From Sterolibacterium sp052034445 (GTDB lineage Bacteria; Pseudomonadota; Gammaproteobacteria; Burkholderiales; Rhodocyclaceae): DNA of 13,150 nucleotides. The stretch spans positions 1-13,150 of the forward strand of contig JBPOIN010000251.1 of assembly GCA_052034445.1 (NCBI GenBank). The letters run 5' to 3'. The notes under the pieces were generated by a model that was not told where the DNA came from, ran no database searches, and was given only the letters and a program-made list of their open reading frames with translations. Position 1 is the first letter of the stretch. Each line of letters begins with the position of its first letter. The translations under genes were made by a program, and so were the position numbers. This document shows positions 1 through 7,349 of this stretch, piece by piece.

Positions 1-2136
1 GTTGGCCGGCGCGAACATGGATGCGCCACGCAGCGGCAATTGCGGCACGGCCGCCTCACCCGACATCAGACGTGCCTTCGCAGCGCTCTTGCCCTGCTCG
101 CCGATCACATAGTCGTAACGATCGGCCGTCACGCCCTGATAGTCGCTGGCTTCGCGGATGATCTTCGGCCGCAGGAACACCATCAGATTGGTCTTCGTGC
201 GCTTGCGCGTTTCGTAGCGGAACAACGCGCCGACCAGCGGCAGATCGCCGAGCACCGGCACCTTGTCGTCGCCCATGCCGTAACTATCCTCGATCAGGCC
301 GCCGATCACGATAATTCCGCCGTCATCAACCACCACCGAGGTCTCGATCGCCCGCTTGTTGGTGACCGGTCCCGAAACGTTCGACAGCGTGCTGTCCTGC
401 ACGCTCGACGCTTCCTGGTAGATCTGCAGCCGCACCAGACCGCCTTCGGAAATCTGCGGTTTGATTTTCAGCGTCAGTCCGACATCCTTGCGGTCGTAGG
501 TCTGGAAGGGCGTGGCCGTGGCCGTGTTGCCGGTCTGCGCATATTGACCCGAGATGAAGGGCACATTCTTGCCGATCACGATTTGCGCCTCTTCATTGTC
601 AAGCGTCATGAGATTCGGCGTCGACAAAATATTGGCGCTGGCATCGGCTTCGAGCGTGCGCACCAGCACGCCGAGGCCGGTCTTGCCCGAGAACAATCCG
701 AGATTGAGTCCCGGCTCGATCCCCAGCGTGCCGGTGGTCTTGGCCTTGGCGGCATTTTCGAGCAGACCGAGGATATTCTTGCCACCGCTGCCGAAATTCG
801 TGCCGCCGAGCGTCTGCACGCTCTTGCCCGAAGCGCTGCCGCCGGCTTGCCATTGCACACCGAGCTCGCTGGCGCGATCAGAACTCAGTTCGACGATCAG
901 CGCCTCGACCAGCACCTGGGCGCGCCGCTTGTCGAGCATGTCGATCACGCGACGCAGGTTGTTATACACCGGCTCGGACGCGGTGATGATGAGGGCGTTA
1001 TTGGTGGCGTCGGCCTGGATGAAACCCGCGGCGCTGCCTGCGGAATTGGCCTGCGACGCAACACCATTCGTTGCGCCGCTGCCCAAGGCGCCGCCGGCGC
1101 TGGCTACTTTTGCCGTGCTGCCGACACTCGCGCCGCTTGTCGCCGACGAAATGCCCGGCGTCGCCGACAACGGCGTCAGGCTGCCCGCCGTGTTGTTCGA
1201 GACCTCGCCGCTCATGATGGCGCGCAGTGTCTGGGCGACGCGCGTCGCCTCGGCATTCTTCAGATACACGACATGGATGTTGCCAGCCGCGGCAGTCGGC
1301 TGATCGAGCGACTCGATCAGAGTGCGCAGACGCGCCAGCTTGCCGGGGTTTTCGCAACGCACGATCAGACTGTTGCTGCGCGCATCGGCAAGCACCGTAA
1401 CGCGCTGACTCTGATCGTTGCCAGCGAGACCCGCAGACGCAGCCGGTTGGCCACTCGCCGCGCCATCGCCATAAAGGCGCGTCAAAGTAGCGGCGATATC
1501 AAGCGCCGAGGCATGATGAACCGGGATCACCTGCGGCTCTTCGCCATACGGCGTATCGAGCGCGGCAATGATTTTTTCCAGGCGCGTCAGGTTGTCGGCG
1601 TAATCGCTGATGACCAGGCTGTTGTTGTTGGGATTGGCGTTGATCGGATTGTTCGGCGCAATCAGCGGCCGCAGCACCGGCACCAGCTGGGCGGCAGATT
1701 CGTAGCGCAGGGCAAACACCTTGGTGACCATCTGGTCGCCGCTCGGCACGGCCGTGCCCTTGCGCGTCGGGCCGCCATGAGTCTTGGCGTCGGCCTCGGG
1801 CAGCAGTCGCACCACGCCGTCATTCTCGACCGCCGCAAAGCCCTGCATGCGCAGCGCCGAGAGCAGAAAAGTGTAGGCCAGCGACTGCGGCACGGGCTTG
1901 CCCGAGACCACATTCACCGTGCCTTTGACGCGCGGATCGATGACGAAGCTCTTGCCGGTGATCTGCGAGACGGCCTTGGTCACGGTCTCGATATCGGCAT
2001 TGACGAAATTCAGCGTCACCTTCTGTTCTTCGGCCCGCGCCGGTTGCAGCAGGCTGGTCGCCAGCAGGGCGCCGAGCAGTGCGGAGAACAGCAGGGCTTT
2101 CGGTTTGCGCAGCATGGAGATTGGCTTGCTCATCAT
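1..2136 (-). CDS. gspD: Type II secretion system secretin GspD (3' end outside window)
   Basis: This is the outer-membrane channel of the type II secretion system, a multimer through which folded periplasmic proteins leave the cell. The 712 codons visible start at ATG 2136; a second ATG follows immediately. A long signal peptide (about residues 1-35, hydrophobic core LLFSALLGALLATSLL, ending PARA) is followed by the N0 domain (about 39-115, VTLNFVNADIE), N1 (about 137-195), N2 (about 203-280) and N3 (about 287-405). N3 is split by a Ser/Gly/Ala-rich loop at roughly 312-370. The secretin core follows (about 405-660), with the hallmark VPVLGDLPLVGALF near 626-639 and the preceding VVVDDGGIIVIGGL. 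Only the C-terminal tail is cut by the window edge, so the gene appears intact. It lies 34 nt after gspC on the same strand and is probably cotranscribed. No strong ribosome binding site is visible, which suggests coupling to gspC. The family assignment is secure. Confidence 0.97.
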   Translation of the reverse strand, partial: MMSKPISMLRKPKALLFSALLGALLATSLLQPARAEEQKVTLNFVNADIETVTKAVSQITGKSFVIDPRVKGTVNVVSGKPVPQSLAYTFLLSALRMQGFAAVENDGVVRLLPEADAKTHGGPTRKGTAVPSGDQMVTKVFALRYESAAQLVPVLRPLIAPNNPINANPNNNSLVISDYADNLTRLEKIIAALDTPYGEEPQVIPVHHASALDIAATLTRLYGDGAASGQPAASAGLAGNDQSQRVTVLADARSNSLIVRCENPGKLARLRTLIESLDQPTAAAGNIHVVYLKNAEATRVAQTLRAIMSGEVSNNTAGSLTPLSATPGISSATSGASVGSTAKVASAGGALGSGATNGVASQANSAGSAAGFIQADATNNALIITASEPVYNNLRRVIDMLDKRRAQVLVEALIVELSSDRASELGVQWQAGGSASGKSVQTLGGTNFGSGGKNILGLLENAAKAKTTGTLGIEPGLNLGLFSGKTGLGVLVRTLEADASANILSTPNLMTLDNEEAQIVIGKNVPFISGQYAQTGNTATATPFQTYDRKDVGLTLKIKPQISEGGLVRLQIYQEASSVQDSTLSNVSGPVTNKRAIETSVVVDDGGIIVIGGLIEDSYGMGDDKVPVLGDLPLVGALFRYETRKRTKTNLMVFLRPKIIREASDYQGVTADRYDYVIGEQGKSAAKARLMSGEAAVPQLPLRGASMFAPAN

Positions 2137-2170
2137 GGTCTTGAATTCGTCAGGAAGCTGCGGTGAATCG

Positions 2171-2656
2171 TCAGGGTTTGCCGCGTTCGGGCAGGCTCAG
2201 CAACTGGGGTTGTCCGCCGCGCAACAATTCGACCTGGCGCGGCAGCACGCGTTGCAACTGGATGCCGGGCGCAACCTCGTCACCCTCGCGCACCACCTGG
2301 GCCGGCTTGCCATCCAGCGCCAGCAGGGCGAACGCCGGCTGCCCCTCTCCCTGCGCGGCGATCACGCCCGTCAGGCGAATATCGCTGGGTGCGGCAACCG
2401 CCGCCGCTATGCTCGGCGCCACGCCGAACAGATGGCGCGCGCCGATAGCCTGCGCGGCGCGCTGCGGATCGGTCTCCCACTGCGTCACAGCGCGCAAGGG
2501 CTGCGGCGCAGTCAGCGCCCAGAAGATCTGCGCACTCACCCAGGCCAGCAGCGCCAGCATGGCGAGGGTCGCAAAGTAGCCGCTCCAGCGCATGACCAAC
2601 GGATGGAAGGTGCGATTGGTCATTTGCAGAGTCAGAGCAGAGCGCCAAGCGCGCAT
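2171..2656 (-). CDS. gspC: Type II secretion system inner-membrane protein GspC (short form)
   Basis: GspC is the inner-membrane clamp that links the cytoplasmic-membrane platform of the type II secretion system to the GspD secretin through its periplasmic HR domain. The 161 residues show a short cytoplasmic N-terminus, one transmembrane helix (about 27-49, YFATLAMLALLAWVSAQIFWAL) and an HR domain (about 72-158). The HR domain contains RHLFGV, DIRLTGVIA, a Gly-Lys-Pro turn and VREGDEVAPGIQLQRV. The protein ends straight after HR, with no PDZ or coiled-coil domain; full-length GspC proteins such as PulC and OutC are about 270 residues. The start is uncertain: ATG 2656 and ATG 2623 are both in frame and neither has a good Shine-Dalgarno sequence, but both keep the membrane helix. 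The location directly before gspD and the gene order C-D support the call. Confidence 0.9.
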   Translation of the reverse strand: MRAWRSALTLQMTNRTFHPLVMRWSGYFATLAMLALLAWVSAQIFWALTAPQPLRAVTQWETDPQRAAQAIGARHLFGVAPSIAAAVAAPSDIRLTGVIAAQGEGQPAFALLALDGKPAQVVREGDEVAPGIQLQRVLPRQVELLRGGQPQLLSLPERGKP

Positions 2657-2743
2657 GAGCAGTCAGCCGTGAGGAAGTGGAACGGAAAACGCCTGAAGAG
2701 GCGAAAATTTCGCCGAAGAGTCTTCAAGCGTCAAAGACGCGCG

Positions 2744-2752
2744 AGTATACCA
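2744..2752 (-). promoter_or_regulatory. Extended -10 promoter for gspC-gspD
   Basis: Read on the minus strand, the sequence is TGGTATACT. This is a TGn extension followed by a -10 hexamer with five of six matches to TATAAT. No convincing -35 box lies 16-18 nt upstream, as expected for an extended -10 promoter. Transcription would begin near 2737, leaving a leader of about 80 nt before the GspC start at 2656. The leader contains two back-to-back inverted repeats, at 2700-2714 (GGCGAAA-A-TTTCGCC) and 2715-2725 (GAAGA-G-TCTTC). A function for these repeats is not established. Confidence 0.5.
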
Positions 2753-2785
2753 CCGGCCTGTGCGCGGCATCCCCAACGGCGTCCG

Positions 2786-3934
2786 TTAGAACTCAAACCT
2801 GAGTCCGCCATCCACACCGACGGCGTGAGCCTTGTCCAGACTCAAGCTGTCGCTGCGCAAGCCAAAATGAAACATCCGGTGGCTGACCGCCAAGCCGACC
2901 GTCTTAAAGCGAAAATCGTATTCGGCCCGCGCATGCCAATTTGGCGCGATCTCCTTTTGCACCGCCAGCGAGGGGAAATGCTGAGCGCGAATCATCTCAT
3001 CCGCCAACTCGACCCGCACCGAATCCACAGGAATTGACCATAACAGAGCGTGCTTGATGGGTAGATGCTCTGCAAAATCCGTGCGCCACTTGCGACCGCC
3101 GGGGAATACGCCGCCAAAAACAGTCGTACCGGACAGGGTGATTTCTGGAATGGAGGTCCACCGCATGCGACTCACAGCGTCGCCAATCGTCCAGTCAAAA
3201 CGCATGCCGTCGGCGCGTTTCAGGCTCAAACCCAAGTCGACGCTATAACCTTGGCCATGAGGATCGCCGTCGCGATAACCCGCGGCAAAACCATTGGCGG
3301 CCGTATCCAGAGCGCTATATCTGCGCGTCACATCAATCTGGTTGAATGCCAGTGTATTTACCGCCACGGCCGTCGCATTCCCGGACCAGGTTTCGCTACG
3401 CACTTTCTTGCCTTGCAGCAGACTGGCGCCGACGCCCCAGTTCAATACCCAATTCTGGTCCAACGCTTGATGAAAGGCTTTGCCGATTTGCAATCCCTGC
3501 GCCTCAAACCCGCGCAAACGATAGTCCAGCGTATAGGTTCGGCCCACGGAATGGCTCAAGCCCAAGGACTCGTTTCGATAGGCATCCAGCGTATCTTTTT
3601 GCGCCTCAGCCAACCACTCCTGGCGGTAAATGGCGCCCAAACGGACTCCCTGCCATTCCACGCTGGATGTCGCACGACCAGCGATCAGCGCCAGGTTACG
3701 ACCATCGCGCGGCGCATAGCCCTCCTTGAGCTCGCTGCGAATCGCCTTGAGCGGCGCAAAATCATTGCCAGCAAAGACACCACCCTGTACATACACCCTA
3801 CGCTCATCGGCGATACTGGCCGGATTTTCCAATCCCAGAACCCCGGCGGCGCAGCTGTCAGCAACGGCGGCAATCCCGCCCACCATGGCCAACACGCCGT
3901 ACAGCAAGCTCCCGCGCTTTTTTCCTAATGCCAT
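2786..3934 (-). CDS. Predicted outer-membrane beta-barrel protein, family not recognised
   Basis: This 382-residue exported protein is probably a monomeric outer-membrane barrel; its function is unknown. It starts with a signal-peptide-like segment (KK followed by LLYGVLAMVGGIAAVA, about residues 5-30). It then shows many alternating hydrophobic/polar strands with aromatic residues at their ends, such as VRLGAIYRQEW, YTLDYRLRGFEA, WVLNWGVGASLL, YSVDLGLSLK and LAVSHRMFHFGL. It ends in the typical barrel signature RFEF with a terminal Phe. The start at ATG 3934 is preferred because a perfect GGAGG lies five bases upstream; an in-frame TTG at 3946 would place that site inside the gene. It sits directly downstream of the large lipoprotein gene, separated by an intrinsic terminator. 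There is no room for a promoter of its own between terminator and start, so expression should depend on readthrough. The N-terminal ENPA motif after the signal peptide recalls TraF/FadL-like barrels, but this resemblance is weak. Confidence 0.8.
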   Translation of the reverse strand: MALGKKRGSLLYGVLAMVGGIAAVADSCAAGVLGLENPASIADERRVYVQGGVFAGNDFAPLKAIRSELKEGYAPRDGRNLALIAGRATSSVEWQGVRLGAIYRQEWLAEAQKDTLDAYRNESLGLSHSVGRTYTLDYRLRGFEAQGLQIGKAFHQALDQNWVLNWGVGASLLQGKKVRSETWSGNATAVAVNTLAFNQIDVTRRYSALDTAANGFAAGYRDGDPHGQGYSVDLGLSLKRADGMRFDWTIGDAVSRMRWTSIPEITLSGTTVFGGVFPGGRKWRTDFAEHLPIKHALLWSIPVDSVRVELADEMIRAQHFPSLAVQKEIAPNWHARAEYDFRFKTVGLAVSHRMFHFGLRSDSLSLDKAHAVGVDGGLRFEF

Positions 3935-3939
3935 AGCGA

Positions 3940-3944
3940 CCTCC
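3940..3944 (-). promoter_or_regulatory. Shine-Dalgarno site fixing the barrel gene start
   Basis: GGAGG on the minus strand lies five bases before ATG 3934. It begins at the base directly after the six-T run of the upstream terminator. It therefore sits at the foot of the hairpin, where hairpin folding or transcript release could affect its use. Confidence 0.85.
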
Positions 3945-3974
3945 AAAAAAGACTGGCAGCCGAGGCTGCCAGTC
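3945..3974 (-). terminator. Intrinsic terminator/attenuator between lipoprotein and barrel genes
   Basis: On the minus strand the sequence is GACTGGCAGC, a four-base loop CTCG, the exact complement GCTGCCAGTC, and then TTTTTT. The stem has ten perfect base pairs and the loop fits the stable YNMG tetraloop class (C closing with G). It begins 22 nt after the lipoprotein stop codon, as a normal rho-independent terminator should. Unusually, the next base begins the Shine-Dalgarno sequence of the barrel gene, so the structure most likely acts as a partial terminator that lowers expression of the second gene relative to the first. Confidence 0.92.
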
Positions 3975-3996
3975 GCGATTACACATTGGATTCTAA

Positions 3997-6294
3997 TCAG
4001 ATCAACTGCAGATAGGTTCCATCCTTGAAGTTAACCTGGCTCTTGCCGGAAGTAATCGTCCCGATTTCCACCCCGCTACGGTCCTTGACGCTGCCCCGCG
4101 TGCCGAAATCCGACTCCGAGTGGGTCAGCTCCAACCTGGTTCCATCGGTGGAGGTAATCGTCCACGTATCCGGCGTGTTGATCAAGTCACGATCATAAAG
4201 AACACCTTCCGCCGTCAGCGCGTAGGAACCGCCGAAGTTATAGGTGAAGCTCGCATCGAGCCGCGCATGATCCCGCGGAACCAGTGTGACCGTAATATTG
4301 GATACATCGCTGGCATTCGCCACCTTGCCCGACAACGTGACCGTGCCCTTGGTGAAGTTGGTCGCGCTGAGCGGTTTGGTCTCATCGGCTTGCTCGGTTA
4401 CCGTGGCGGACAACACACCATTGAAAAACTCCGTCACCGTGGCGCCCGACAACGTCGAAACCTTGCCCGTGAAAGTCGCCGACTCCTTGCTCTCGCCAAC
4501 CGCCGAAAGCTCCAGCGAGCCGTCGTACTGGAAGCCGGCGGTCTTGATCTGGACAACGAGTTTCGCCGCATCGGTGTTGGTCGACTGCGTGCGGCTCATG
4601 GTCGAACCGGGCAGCAAACTCACCGACAACGGACCGCTCACCACACTGCCACTAACATCTCCGCCATCGACATCGCTCGTCAGCGTACGCTTGATGCTGA
4701 TATTCAGCGTTGAGTCGGTCGCCCCCGAAACCAAAGGAACGTACTTGGCATTCACCAGCGTAATGCTGGTCAATCCGTTTTCGCTGTAACTCGCGCTGTA
4801 GCTGCCGGTCTGCTCCGTTCCCTTCTCAAACGTACAGGAATACTCATCGCCATAGGTGCAGGTGTCAGTTTCGATGAAATTCGTATATTTATACGCCCCT
4901 GCCGCGCTGCGCTCAACGATCAAAACGGCATATTTTCCAATCCAGCCAATCGGATAGACCGACCCTGCCGCGTAGCGGGGCTCTGAATCTCCGAGATCGA
5001 AGGAACACACGGTCTTCCCGGCAAGCTGCCGTTCACTGCCGTTCGTGACGAAATGCCGGCAAACCATGCTGTCATCGGTCGTGTAGCCATAGCGCAGATA
5101 GTGATTACCAGACTTCGTATTCGTCACAAGCTCGCCGAGGTTTGCGGCGTTTTCCGCCACATTCTCCGCCAGTCGCCCGGCATAGACGAAGCTATCCAGC
5201 GCGCTACGAACATTGATGCCCGCGCCCTGAACATTATCGAAATCGTCGCTCATGGCTTTGGATTTGGTTTGCAAGAAGCCGGTTTCGCTGTTGTTATAGA
5301 TGCTCAGCAGATTGGAGCGCAGCGTGGTGAACAGCTTCTTGGCGGCGTCGACGCCGGTGGAACTTGTCACCGCGGTCGTTCCGCTTTCCGCGGCGGTCGT
5401 CGTATTCGTCGCGGCGGGGGCGGTGACGGCGGTTTTTACACTCTCGGCGTCCGCTTTGATTGCGGCGAGATTAACGTCAGAGCTCGACTGCAAAGTCGTC
5501 AGGCCCGCATTGATGGTCGCCAGTGGGCTGGTGGTCGCATTGGCGCTGCTCGGTACGGTATAGGCGCTGCCCGTGACATCCGTCACCGTCGCCGCAGCTT
5601 GAGCGGCCAAAGTACTCAACACGGTCTTGATCTTTTCGCCATCGCTCGAACCTGAAGCGCTGGTCGCTGCGGCCGACACGGAGGTCAGCAACGTCAGCAA
5701 TTGCTTTTCTTCAGTGCTGGCGCTCGCGTAATCGGCAACCGGTTTCGGCTGCGCGTTGTAGACGGCTGAATTACCGCCCAGCACCGTGACGATGATGGCG
5801 GTTTCCGCATTCGCGGCGACGGCGGCGGTGACGCCAGCCGAAGACTTTTCAATCAGTTCGGCGGCCATGTCGGTAAATGGCGTAATCGGCTTGCTGATGG
5901 TTTCACCCGCTCCCACACTTGGGACAAAGGCGCGCAATTTGAAACCGCTCGGCACGTCGATTTCACCCTTGATTTCATCAAGCATTTTTGCTCCGGCTGC
6001 GGCCTCAACGACCACTTCGACCGGCTTGCTGCAGGTTTTGCTCAAAGCAAGGGAATAGACGCCCGTCGTGGCGTGGGTCGTGGTCGAGCCGAGCGCATCG
6101 TTGTCGCTCGATTTGCCGCAGTATGCGGTCACCTTGGCGCCCAACAGCAAGCCTTTACCGGCCGTACCGCCAATCGTCCCACCACCGGTTGCGGCGGGAC
6201 TACCGCCGCCACCGCCACCACTACAACCTGCCAGCATCACCGCAGCGCCCAGCACCGCAGCCAACAGCGACTTTTTCGGCCTACTCTCAAACAT
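3997..6294 (-). CDS. Large predicted lipoprotein with carboxypeptidase-regulatory-like N-terminal domain
   Basis: This 765-residue lipoprotein is probably anchored in the outer membrane; its function is unknown. The signal peptide (KK, then LLAAVLGAAVMLAG) ends in a lipobox LAGC with lipidated Cys24. Ser at +2 is compatible with sorting to the outer membrane. A Gly-rich linker follows, then a small beta domain (about 38-125, GTAGKGLLLGAKVTAYCG and later TTGVYSLALSKTC) resembling the carboxypeptidase regulatory-like fold. Next comes a conserved block with TPFTDMAA near 138-145. An Ala/Ser/Thr-rich, probably helical middle spans about 150-380. Four Cys fall between roughly 400 and 500, and the C-terminal region is long, Thr/Ser/Gly-rich and beta-like, ending KDGTYLQLI. 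ATG 6294 is chosen because it gives a standard lipoprotein signal; an in-frame GTG at 6300 with GGAG upstream is an alternative. It is homologous in its N-terminal region to the lipoprotein at 11252-12871 and probably forms an operon with the downstream barrel gene. Confidence 0.88.
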   Translation of the reverse strand: MFESRPKKSLLAAVLGAAVMLAGCSGGGGGGSPAATGGGTIGGTAGKGLLLGAKVTAYCGKSSDNDALGSTTTHATTGVYSLALSKTCSKPVEVVVEAAAGAKMLDEIKGEIDVPSGFKLRAFVPSVGAGETISKPITPFTDMAAELIEKSSAGVTAAVAANAETAIIVTVLGGNSAVYNAQPKPVADYASASTEEKQLLTLLTSVSAAATSASGSSDGEKIKTVLSTLAAQAAATVTDVTGSAYTVPSSANATTSPLATINAGLTTLQSSSDVNLAAIKADAESVKTAVTAPAATNTTTAAESGTTAVTSSTGVDAAKKLFTTLRSNLLSIYNNSETGFLQTKSKAMSDDFDNVQGAGINVRSALDSFVYAGRLAENVAENAANLGELVTNTKSGNHYLRYGYTTDDSMVCRHFVTNGSERQLAGKTVCSFDLGDSEPRYAAGSVYPIGWIGKYAVLIVERSAAGAYKYTNFIETDTCTYGDEYSCTFEKGTEQTGSYSASYSENGLTSITLVNAKYVPLVSGATDSTLNISIKRTLTSDVDGGDVSGSVVSGPLSVSLLPGSTMSRTQSTNTDAAKLVVQIKTAGFQYDGSLELSAVGESKESATFTGKVSTLSGATVTEFFNGVLSATVTEQADETKPLSATNFTKGTVTLSGKVANASDVSNITVTLVPRDHARLDASFTYNFGGSYALTAEGVLYDRDLINTPDTWTITSTDGTRLELTHSESDFGTRGSVKDRSGVEIGTITSGKSQVNFKDGTYLQLI

Positions 6295-6520
6295 TTCTTC
6301 CACTTTCACTCTCCGCTCAAAAAATTGACTCGACACACAAATACAACGACGGTTTGACGACAACAATCCCGCACAACCACTCAATATTCAGCCACAAACC
6401 CTCCATGAATAACGCCAAGCGTCTGCGCTGGCCAGGCAGGCGGCATGAATAAGGACGCCGTACGTCTTCCCTCTGACTTCCCTAGGCCTTACGCCAATAA
6501 AAGCAAACCCGCTTGCTGAC

Positions 6521-6540
6521 CAAGTGACAGTCAGTACTTG
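6521..6540. repeat. Nested inverted repeat, possible operator
   Basis: Outer arms CAAGT (6521-6525) and ACTTG (6536-6540) enclose a second, slightly offset palindrome TGAC-A-GTCA (6525-6533). It lies 11 nt before the plus-strand -10 candidate and just downstream of the inferred minus-strand start, so a protein bound here could affect both directions. This is an inference from position only. Confidence 0.3.
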
Positions 6541-6550
6541 AATCGCCCCA

Positions 6551-6559
6551 TGATATATT
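6551..6559 (+). promoter_or_regulatory. Extended -10 candidate for the two-component operon
   Basis: TGATATATT has a TGn extension and a -10 hexamer with five of six matches to TATAAT. No good -35 box is present, consistent with an extended -10 promoter. Transcription would start near 6566. The 23-bp motif would then lie just downstream of the start, a position suited to repression. A weaker alternative -10 (TAGCAT, 6619-6624) would place the motif at about -43, a position suited to activation. Confidence 0.4.
6552..6557 (-). promoter_or_regulatory. Candidate -10 box for the 765-residue lipoprotein gene
   Basis: Read on the minus strand this is TATATC, four of six matches to TATAAT. There is no recognisable -35 hexamer 17 nt upstream. 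The edge of the conserved 23-bp motif lies 20 nt upstream, putting the motif centre at about -44 from the inferred start, the usual location of an activator that replaces a poor -35 box. It overlaps the plus-strand -10 candidate, so the two directions may compete. Confidence 0.35.
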
Positions 6560-6577
6560 CGCCCCCCTGTCGTCCGC

Positions 6578-6600
6578 ATCCCCTATTTCGGGCAAACACA
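6578..6600. promoter_or_regulatory. Conserved 23-bp motif, copy 1 (putative regulator binding site)
   Basis: The plus strand reads ATCCCCTATTT-CG-GGCAAA-C-ACA. It matches the copy at 12985-13007 at 20 of 23 positions; the differences are two adjacent bases in the middle and one near the end. Both copies lie upstream of paralogous lipoprotein genes in the same relative orientation and at the same 19-20 nt from a candidate -10 box. The adjacent LuxR-type response regulator is the obvious candidate to bind it, but this is an inference. Confidence 0.55.
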
Positions 6601-6697
6601 GCGTCTTCCAGAATCGATTAGCATGAAACATCCACCTCCCGAAACCATCCAACGCGATGGTGGAAGCCGCAATACCGTTCGGGAAAGACACCGCCGC

Positions 6698-7342
6698 ATG
6701 CAGACAGACCAGCAGACTCCATTCGCCCTGATCCTCGAGGACCACCCACTCGTCGCAGAGTCCCTGATTGCCTGCATCCGCGACTGCGCCGCCGAATTGC
6801 AGGTGGTCACCACTGAATCGCTGCACGCTGCCTTGCACACCCTCACCCAGCGATCTGCACCGCGCCTGATCGTCACCGACCTGACGCTGACCGACGCTTC
6901 TGGCGCGGAAGCTGTCCGCCGTTTGCGTGCGGCGGCGCCGCAAAGCCCCTTGCTGGTATTTACCGCGCTGGACGATCCACAACTGCGCCAAGAAGCAAAG
7001 GAATGCGGGGCAACGGGCTATCTCATCAAAAACACCTCGATTCAGACCCTGCGGGATGAAATTCGGGGGCTGGTCGGTGCGCATGCGGCCCCGCACCATG
7101 CCGCACCGAACCGCGCCAGCACCTTGAGCCGGCTGCTCACACCCAAGCAGATTGCTGTACTCGAAGAGTTGGCTGCCGGCCGGAGCAATAAGGAAATCGC
7201 CGCGCGAATGCAGATCAGTGGCGAAACGGTCGGCTCGCACATGAAAGAAATTCTCGGTCGGCTGGCGGTAAAAAACCGCACCGAAGCCGTAGTTCGCTAC
7301 CTCCATCTGATCGAGCCCCCCTCCGATCGCCGCAGGCGCTAA
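6698..7342 (+). CDS. LuxR/NarL-family response regulator
   Basis: This is a DNA-binding response regulator, presumably phosphorylated by the kinase encoded next. From ATG 6698 it has 214 residues. The receiver domain shows the acidic pair in LILEDHP, the phospho-acceptor Asp in LIVTDLTL (residue 61 from this start), the conserved Thr in VFTA and the Lys in GYLIK. A short linker leads to a LuxR-type helix-turn-helix at about 145-205 (LTPKQIAVLEELAAGRSNKE, then ISGETVGSHMKEILGRL). An in-frame ATG at 6623 would add 25 residues rich in Arg and Pro that resemble no domain; neither start has a good Shine-Dalgarno sequence, and 6698 gives the usual distance to the acidic pair. The kinase gene follows after 7 nt, so the two form an operon. 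The divergent lipoprotein gene and the conserved motif upstream are likely targets. Confidence 0.92.
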   Translation: MQTDQQTPFALILEDHPLVAESLIACIRDCAAELQVVTTESLHAALHTLTQRSAPRLIVTDLTLTDASGAEAVRRLRAAAPQSPLLVFTALDDPQLRQEAKECGATGYLIKNTSIQTLRDEIRGLVGAHAAPHHAAPNRASTLSRLLTPKQIAVLEELAAGRSNKEIAARMQISGETVGSHMKEILGRLAVKNRTEAVVRYLHLIEPPSDRRRR

Positions 7343-7349
7343 ACACCGA

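Larger units (their letters stand above)
6295..6697. promoter_or_regulatory. Divergent regulatory region between lipoprotein and two-component operon
   Basis: No gene is supported on either strand of this roughly 400-base stretch, apart from a doubtful N-terminal extension of the response regulator from ATG 6623. It holds overlapping divergent -10 candidates at 6551-6559, a conserved 23-bp motif at 6578-6600 that recurs upstream of the second lipoprotein, and a dyad at 6521-6540. The lipoprotein transcript would have a 5' leader of about 250 nt. The plus-strand leader depends on which response regulator start is used. Confidence 0.6.

Noticed and set aside
40..2166. A 708-codon open frame on the plus strand
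   Set aside because: It is the antisense shadow of gspD in GC-rich DNA. It is full of His, Arg and Gln with no domain pattern, whereas the minus strand reads as a clear secretin.
2728..2740. Hairpin GCGTC-AAA-GACGC downstream of the barrel gene as a terminator
   Set aside because: The stem is only five pairs and no T-run follows on the minus strand.
2744..2775. GGGGAT placed 19 nt before the gspC -10 box, echoing the 23-bp motif spacing
   Set aside because: Only the six-base edge matches; the TATTT and GGCAAA parts of the motif are absent, so it is probably coincidence.
3065..3928. Long plus-strand open frames opposite the barrel gene
   Set aside because: The minus strand has a signal peptide, barrel strands, C-terminal Phe and a strong ribosome binding site; the plus strand shows none of these.
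6623..6697. N-terminal extension of the response regulator from ATG 6623
   Set aside because: The 25 extra residues are Arg/Pro-rich without domain character and there is no ribosome binding site; kept as an alternative start rather than the chosen one.
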